Assembly (NCBI GenBank): GCA_021029095.1 | Contig: JAJOHG010000046.1 | Location: 124,001 to 188,000, forward strand | Length of the DNA stretch: 64,000 nucleotides | Direction: 5' to 3' | Source: Phellopilus nigrolimitatus | Lineage: Eukaryota > Basidiomycota > Agaricomycetes > Hymenochaetales > Hymenochaetaceae | In this document: in pieces, positions 57,259-64,000 of the stretch | Position numbering within the stretch: position 1 is the stretch's first letter | Layout of the letters: each line of letters starts with the position of its first letter | The notes under the pieces: generated by a model | Database searches by the model: none | Seen by the model: only the letters and a program-made list of their open reading frames with translations | Told to the model about the DNA's origin: nothing | Program-made: the position numbers and the translations under genes

Positions 57259-58143
57259 CTTGTAGAGGTGTGCGAATGGGAGAGAGGCAAAAACTAGGAG
57301 GCACGGGTGCAGCAGTGCGCGTTTAAATAGAACTCTTGGGGGGAGGCTGACTGACTGTCAGCCTCATGAGCTCTCTTCCCCACGAGACCATAGTCAGGTA
57401 TGTTGGGCTGACGGCTCCATTCCCGGCGATATTTTTGCTATCTTCCGATGTCAGCCGGTTGCATTCTATGTGCAGAATGTCCAGCCGCACATTGTCAGCC
57501 ACGGCTGGCAAATTTTCGTGTCGTACCCGCCGCGCGCTTTAGCATGGAAGTGTCCAGTGGTGACATAAAACTTGTCTAGCTGAATACCTGTAACCAGAAA
57601 AGCCTACCCAACGGTGAGATTGGAGGACCGCGACATGTTAGCTGACTGCATTACATGACCGGCACGACCAGCTCTATACTTCTACAGCACAAAGGCGCTC
57701 AGTATCGGCGTGAAGATTTCTCTAGATGTAGACACTAAGGCTTATAATTGCCATATAGGCGAGAAGAAGAGACCGGCACATGTGGAGGGCAAGTTAGAGA
57801 GTCATGGACGCGCTTTGCGCGATCACGTGTCGTGATTGCCTCCTCAAGCTGCCATCATGCACGTATAGAGGCGATTCTCAATTTATGTAGCTTCCAATTG
57901 GCATCATAACTTATCGCCTCGGAGTCGGAGCCACCTAAATAATTTCAGTGCAGTGAGCCGCCTTGTTTTCGTCTCCTTGTTCTGTGCTTTGTTCTTTGAG
58001 ATGATCTGCGAGTATAAATGTTAAAAGTTTTAACTTAAAACTTGAGGGACAGACGTGCCTCGCCATTCACCGCGCCGAGCTCGACGACCACGTTTGCAAC
58101 TCATCTGGCTCGTCCTCGATATAACCTTTGACAGAGGTTTTTA
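57259..58143. other. Intergenic stretch upstream of copy J
   Basis: Contains the replaced promoter of copy J (TATTTAAA at 57322-57329, minus). A short self-complementary stretch lies near 57345-57365 (GGCTGACTGACTGTCAGCC). No gene. Confidence 0.45.
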
Positions 58144-58588
58144 CAGGGTATCCGGAAAAGCTTGTCAGTGTGTGATTTTGTTTTCGTTTTTTGTACGATT
58201 TTCCCAAAGAGGAATTCCTTACTCAAAGTAGCAATCCTTACCCAAAATGGAGTTCCTTACTGAATGCGGACATCGCCCTAAACGGGGATGATCAGCGCAT
58301 GTAAGGTCAGCCGTGTCATGAGGAGGGTGGAATCTGGCTTTATGATAATGGATATGTCTCTAATGATATCTATACGATTCTTGAGCTAGCAAGTAAAATG
58401 ACGACACGACGAGCACGCACAATGTCGACGACAGGTCGATCATCGCCCGTTTAGGGCGGTGTCCGCATTCAGTAAGGAGTCCCATTTTGGGTAAGGATTG
58501 CTACTTTGAGTAAGGAATTCCTCTTTGGGAAAATCGTACAAAAAACGAAAACAAAATCACACACTGACAAGCTTTTCCGGATACCCTG
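58144..58588. mobile_element. 445-bp foldback element with about 148-bp inverted repeats, TA duplication
   Basis: Left arm begins CAGGGTATCCGGAAAAGC and the right arm ends with its exact complement. The two arms stay almost identical for about 148 nt (to near 58292 and from near 58437). TA flanks both ends (58142-58143, 58589-58590). The CAGGG ends and TA duplication fit a non-autonomous Tc1/mariner/pogo-type element. The unpaired centre (about 145 nt) codes for nothing visible. The near-identity of the arms suggests a recent insertion. Confidence 0.8.
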
Positions 58589-58657
58589 TAAGTGGCATGG
58601 CGCGTAGGTCTCTTCGATTTATGAGCTCAATGAGCATTTCCTCACTCCTTATAATCC

Positions 58658-59818
58658 TTTGTTAATAGAAAACTCGGACCCGACCTCTTTTTCAAGAATG
58701 CGGTACCGGTTCGGATTATCGAGCGACTTCCGCCAGAAGTCGTTCGAGAGATATTCCTTACGTGTTTGCCCCGCGATTCTCATCGTCTTTCGAGCTGTGA
58801 AGTGCCTTGGAACGTGTCACAGACTTGCCGATATTGGCGCGACGTCGCGTTGTCCACGGGACGGCTGTGGGCCTTTCTGCACTACGACTCGGACAAATAT
58901 GTGTCGCTTCGGACGTTCGAAGACGTTCTGAATACATGGCTGCTCAGATCGGGAAGCTCGCCATTGCATTACAACGTCAGACTAATCATTCCGGAAAACA
59001 GTCTGGACAGAGGCGAGCATGACACAGTTGAACGTATCGTCATGGCTATGTTTCAGCATCAGGACCGTTGGAGACGCTTATTTTTGTTGTGCGTTGGCTT
59101 ATACGCTTCGGATGGGTTCAAACCCAAGGCGGCGTCTATGCCACAGATAGAGCGCCTTGATCTGCGCTTCACCAGAAACTGCATCGGTCCAGCTTTCATG
59201 CTTGACCTTTCTTCTGCTCATAGCATGCAAAACCTCAATCTCGAATCCACTTATGCTTCACCTATAACCGGACAACTTACCAGGCTGAAAACTTGCTCGC
59301 TCCTCTATTACGATCCGGGGATGGAGTACATCGTCACATATGCTTGTCTGAGATTTTTATGGGTAACTCCCAAACTCGAGATGTTCAGGCTCAATGTGCG
59401 CAGGGCTCGTTTCCCTTTACCCCGGAACCGGTGGGCGACATGTCGAGTACTCCTATCTCACCTTGGCATACTACTCATGTTCAATTCTCGAGATGTCACA
59501 TTCATACTCGAATGACTCACGGCCCCTGTTCTTCGAACCTTGGGTATCCATTCCAAACACGAGAACTCCGGTCCTGTCCTCCTGGATTTCATAAAGCGAT
59601 CTCAGCCTCCTCTAACAAACCTCAATGTCGGAGCAGAGTTCGCGAGAGAAGGGTCCCTTCTCGAAGTCCTGCGGCTCCTGCCCACGTTACAGAGCATATC
59701 AGTTTTTTATGCACCCCTTTCGGTTCAGTTTTTGGAAGCGTTTTCTATCCGGGAAGGCGAACAAGCGGTGTGTCCGTTTCTGCGTCGGATTGTCGTTTGC
59801 ATAGTAAAGGGTCTATAG
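58658..59818 (+). pseudogene. F-box/LRR protein gene with in-frame stop
   Basis: Good F-box start: RIIERLPPEVVREIFLTCLP, then WNVSQTCRYWRDVALSTGRL, the usual post-F-box helix of agaric F-box proteins. LRR-like pieces follow (MPQIERLDLRFTRN, SMQNLNLESTY, TPKLEMFRLNVRR). A TGA at 59513-59515 interrupts the frame, which then continues openly (LTAPVLRTLGIHSKHE, LTNLNVGAEFAREGSLLEV) to 59818. An upstream exon ending before a TTAATAG acceptor at 58657 is needed for the start codon; I could not fix it. If functional, it would link a target to an SCF ubiquitin ligase. Confidence 0.65.
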
Positions 59819-61990
59819 AAATTCACACATACATGTAGCTCGGAATTTCCGCGAATAGACGACTAATAATACTTGACCACGCTGAGTCATCATTCTTAGC
59901 ATGGACTCGTCAGATCTCTACCATGGCAAACAGCAATAAACGCTGGGCATGATTCTTTGTTTTGTAACCAAACAAACTGAAGCTTATATTTCTTCTTGTT
60001 TGCACTTCAGGCGCATACAAGTCACTCGTCGACCTCGTACTTCCCTACCCGTCCGCACTGGAATACATCCCCTTCCTGTTCTACAAAGCGCGCACACTTA
60101 TCGTGCTCGACCAGTCAGTAGAAACGCTCTCATCTCGGAAGACACAGAAGCTTTCCCGCTCAAAGCCGCGCGCGAACGCTGCCGGCAGCCGTCAGTGGCG
60201 ATCGGGACTAGGAAGCTGCACTGGAGAAGCCGCGCGATTCTCAGTTTAGCTCCCAATTGTCAGCATACCTTGTCGGAGCCATGAGGCTTTTCGTAGTTTC
60301 CGCTAGACACGTGATGTCAACGCGTACTTTAGAGCTCCGATGGTAGTTTCAAACTCCGCACAAGTTACAGCGATGCGCGGTATTAACATCAGACAAGACC
60401 TCTTGTAAGGTAAAGAGTCCGCTATTCGAGCTTAGTAAATACGGGAAGGCTTTGAAAGACGTCTGCCACTCTCAACAAGGCAGAAAGTCTGTTTTTGTCA
60501 GTGCTGTTTGTGCAAAAAAGACCGAAATAGATTTCTTCAGCTGAACTAAACATTCATTTCAAAAGGATTGTTTTGAGTGCATAGTACAATACTACTGTAT
60601 GAGCAAGCTGAGCTTACTTTCACCATAGAGAATGACGAGTGACAGGACAACAGGACGCGAACTGGTTCTGGCTTCCTTATTTGGAGCGGCGAAGACTTTC
60701 TACGCCCACCTGGAGCTGGTAACTTCGCATTGCTCAGGCACACAAACGCATGCTTCATGCATACTCAAATAGGGCTCTACTTTCTGATTGGGACTGAGCG
60801 AGTACGATGAGTGAGAGATGAGATGCGTAGTCGGATAAGTCATCACATCCAAAAGCTTGATTGTTTTCGGATGTGCGGTGCTTCGAGTGAATCATCGCTC
60901 ACTTAACCCTTCACCGGAGCACGGCCTTGAGAGCCAATTTTCGCTCTGTGAGTATTCTTCGAGGCAATCACGCCACTGTCGAGACAACGTGTTTTAATGT
61001 CAAAGCGCGTCTCACTGCGCTCTCGACCGAGGCTGTGCAGGGAGCCAGAAGAGTCATGGATGCATCGGCGCTTCTTTTTCCCTACACACGTGGGTGGTGC
61101 GAACTCGGCAAAGGTTTCTTTATTCAGAGATTGTGGCTGCTGAGTCACCTTATGCTTTGGGGGCCGGAATTTCTGGGCACGTTTTTTATTGCAAGAAGGG
61201 ACATTAGCCACCGAAAAAAAGCACATTGTAACGATGCTGCCCTGTCTGGGCGTCTCACGATTTGCACTTAAGGACAGAACTGGATTTCGTGATATTGCGA
61301 GTTGTGAAGATCAATAGCATAGCTTTACAGTAGAAACGAATGAGGTGTGGCTAAACAAGTCTAAGCATCTACACACACCACACAGTCCAATCCAGATTCT
61401 GCAAGTGATGACTGCACTTCCATTCTAACGCAGATTCACGCCATGAAACATGTCATCCCTCAAATTTCCAGTGTTTCATCTGTACAATCCTCGCTGATGA
61501 TATCATGGAGACTAGTTTTAATCTCGAACTGCATTGTACAGAACCCCTTGCAGTGATTTCGTTAATCGGAGCGCGCACCGTGCAAAACAGCCTGTCTTAT
61601 TCTTTATTTTCTCCATCAGAGTCCGAGCGACAAAAGATTAATCTCACAGAACGTCTCGACTGGCTCCATACACGAGGCTGAGCGAGAATAATAGAAGAAG
61701 ACGCGAACAATGGCGGCTGCGAAGCAGACCCGCTTGACCGGTCAGCGATGTGGCTGGATTTCCTGATTCGGCATGCGATCGTGACGGACGCGACAATGGA
61801 TGTCACGCATTTGCCTTTTCGAACTCCAACCACCATCTCACCAGCCACAGTGCACACTGCACGAGGCACGCAGACTATCCAGCCACAGGACTCTTTGTGT
61901 CCTCGTACAGGGTAGTTTAAAAGGAGCGAATAAACGGTAAGCCAACATCCGCTCTCCCTTCTCCGTACTCTTGCTGACTTTCGCCCTTCA
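59819..61990. other. Intergenic stretch, no confident gene
   Basis: A short open piece near 60010-60110 (YKSLVDLVLPYPSALEYIP) looks protein-like but is isolated. 60900-61270 has overlapping open frames on both strands without domains. 61600-61800 resembles 38455-38605, the upstream region of the other FunK1 locus. Confidence 0.4.
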
Positions 61991-64000
61991 TGTCGAAGAA
62001 AGCCCGACCCCGCGAAGCGAAAACCGAACTTATCCCAAACCCTTCGACATACATCGAAGTTCCGTAAGTACCAATTACTTCTTTACCTAGTTGAACGCAA
62101 AGTAATCTAACAGCCCGTACCTCAGACACACCCCAGAAAAGCGGGTTCGAGCAAGGATCCTCGACCACCCGGGAAGTTGACGCCATACAAAGCTAAGACA
62201 CACGGAATACTCTTTTCAGGAATTCATCAGCTACGACAGACTTACAAGAACATGGGCGATGTTCTACTCAGGGAAGTCGAGAACGGGAAGTTCGATGATG
62301 TGCCCGACCTAGTCGAGAGCATATTCTCGGATGCCATTATTTCACGTGGCTTTCCCGGGGCTGCTCGCGTTTCAGTCTCTGACATCCTAACTAAGGTTCA
62401 GGGGTCTGATGGACCTGGCTCTCACAGAAAGATGATTGACGCCTTTCCCGGGGCTTGGGTCCAGTGGCTGGCAAACAACCCAGGTGGTTTGAGCCGTGAA
62501 GAGCAGATCGCCGACTACATGAACAAGATGGGCGACAAAATTCGTGGACTGTACTCCATTCCATCGAATGAAGATTCTCATGTATTCTCTGCTCGATTCA
62601 GAAACAAACAGCCAGCTAATCCACCAGTGTCGTGTGTACGGAAGCCCGATATCTGTGTCCTCAATAGCGCAATCTCCGATCTGCCAGATGGAAAGGTCAA
62701 CTGGGAACATCTACGTGCTGTAGTAGAGCATAAGGAATCGCTCAATCCAGTTGCTTTTCAAGCGGCGTATGAAGAACTCTTGAATTACGCTCGCCTGATT
62801 TTTGCTTCGCAGCCGAACCGTCGATTTGTACTCGGTATGGCCATCCTCGGGGATTACGCGACTTTCTTTTACTTCGATAGAGCAGGCGTTATTTCATCCG
62901 ACAGGTTTCACATCCACGAGAACCCCGAGAAGTTTCTTCGCGTCATCGTTGGCTTTCTTTTCGCATCCAATACCGATCTCGGCTACGACCCCACGATTGT
63001 TCTTAAAGATGGGAAAGGCTTCGTAACCGTGAAAGACAAAAAGTACGAAATAGAGAGAATTATCTACGTCGAATCATCGCTTCGTGGGAGGGGGACGGTA
63101 TGTTACCTCGCCATTCTCGACGGCAAGAAGTATGTCATCAAAGATTCTTGGGTGGATATATCCCGCCAATCGCCCGAGCATCAAATTCTCAAGCAGCTAC
63201 GTGGTGTAGCGGGCGTCCCGACTATTGCTGCCTATGAAGTGGTAAAAATCGGCATGGAAAAGGATACTACAAAACGGTTTAGAAAGTTTCTCAAGAAGAC
63301 GAAGTTTTTCAACGCAAGGGAACTAGTCTGGCGCAGGATCCTTGCTAAAGCCGAGAATCGCGAACATCGTCGGATTGTCATGACGCCCTATGGGGACAGT
63401 CTGGAGACATTTTCGTCTCTCATCGAGCTCGTATCGGGCATTAGGGATCTCGTTCTAAGTATGTTGTTCCTAATTTAATGTTTTTTCTGCGACAATTTTC
63501 TCACCTTTCTTCCCACAGTCGTTCGTGATCTTGCTGACAATGATATTCTGCATCGCGACCTCAGTCTTCGAAATGTCATTCTCGCGAAGTTAGACGAAAG
63601 CTCGCCTCTCCGTAGGGCCTTTTTGATTGATTACGACTTGGCTATCAATTTCATCATACAAAATTCGAGAACTGCCAAAGGGCCATCGAACGGTACGCTT
63701 CACGGATCACACTGTTCTTTGCTCAAACTTAATTACTAATTAACTGCGCTAAGGGTACCTTTGCCTTTCATGGCTCTTGAGCTTCTTGATTCCGACGCAA
63801 ATGGTAATCCCAAAGTCGCTCATGCGTATTACCACGATCTGGAGTCTATTTTCTTCATTTTGTGCTGGATCTGCACCATTCTCCAGGCCCGAATAACGAG
63901 GAGAGAAAGAACTTCAATTTTGCCGCGTCGGAGATCGGGAGATGGGCCGGCCTCGATATGGATAACGCAAACCTGGAAGACATCCAAATGAGGAAAGAGA
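61991..64000 (+). CDS. FunK1-type protein kinase-like gene, copy 2 (runs off the window)
   Basis: Probably starts at 61991 (MSKKARPREAKTELIPNPS) with a GTAAGT donor at 62065; the join to the next exon is uncertain. The main exon reads GKFDDVPDLVESIFSDAI, RLIFASQPNRRFVLGMAI, VESSLRGRGTVCYLA and KYVIKDSWVDISRQ. After a GTATGT intron comes DNDILHRDLSLRNVILAK with an intact HRD catalytic loop, then FLIDYDLAI (DFG-equivalent DYD) and LPFMALELLDSD, HDLESIFFILCWICTIL. At about 63881-63890 the frame shifts by one base: the family continuation GPNNEERKNFNFAAS, then EIGRWAGLDMD, is in the next frame. It is thus better preserved at the active site than the copy at 39-41 kb but may also be broken near its C-terminus. 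The real end is beyond the window. Confidence 0.7.

Overview
The window reads as nuclear DNA of a filamentous basidiomycete, most likely an agaricomycete. Genes are split by many short GT-AG introns (about 50-70 nt). Two genes resemble the fungal FunK1 kinase family, two are agaric-type F-box/LRR genes, and single-copy fungal genes (TAF6, dynactin-4, a mitochondrial carrier, a RhoGAP with a Sec14-like domain) sit in a compact block. I see no tRNA, rRNA or CRISPR array.

Layout. From 1 to about 26 kb lies a repeat-rich accessory region with eight copies (A-H) of one gene family: small secreted proteins with a NucA/NucB-type nuclease motif. Copies A-E lie on the minus strand, F and G on the plus strand, and H on the minus strand. 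Each sits in a duplicated unit with a TATA box, a shared upstream segment, a shared 3' flank and an inverted-repeat module. Between the units are two copies of a small cytosolic protein of unknown function (K1, K2), an Argonaute-like relic joined to truncated copy C, a 3.1-kb TA-flanked inverted-repeat element carrying a broken eIF2-gamma gene, and three short TTA/TAA-flanked MITEs.

From 26.5 to 50.5 kb is an ordinary gene block: a SAM-type mitochondrial carrier diverging from a PA-TM-RING protein; a six-hairpin glycosidase-like secreted enzyme; a Sec14/RhoGAP protein; a degraded FunK1 kinase; a MIF-like tautomerase; a membrane-anchored aspartic protease; and dynactin-4 diverging from TAF6.

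From 50.7 kb to the end the accessory pattern returns: an exon-1 relic of the nuclease family beside a broken third K gene, nuclease copies I (frameshifted) and J, two damaged F-box/LRR genes, a 445-bp element with roughly 148-bp inverted repeats, and a second FunK1 gene running off the right edge.

The most interesting signals are the amplified nuclease family itself, a conserved 2-nt microexon needed to keep those genes in frame, and the repeated divergent pairing of a minus-strand nuclease with a plus-strand K gene (three loci). The pairing is compatible with a linked effector/partner module, but the function is inference only.
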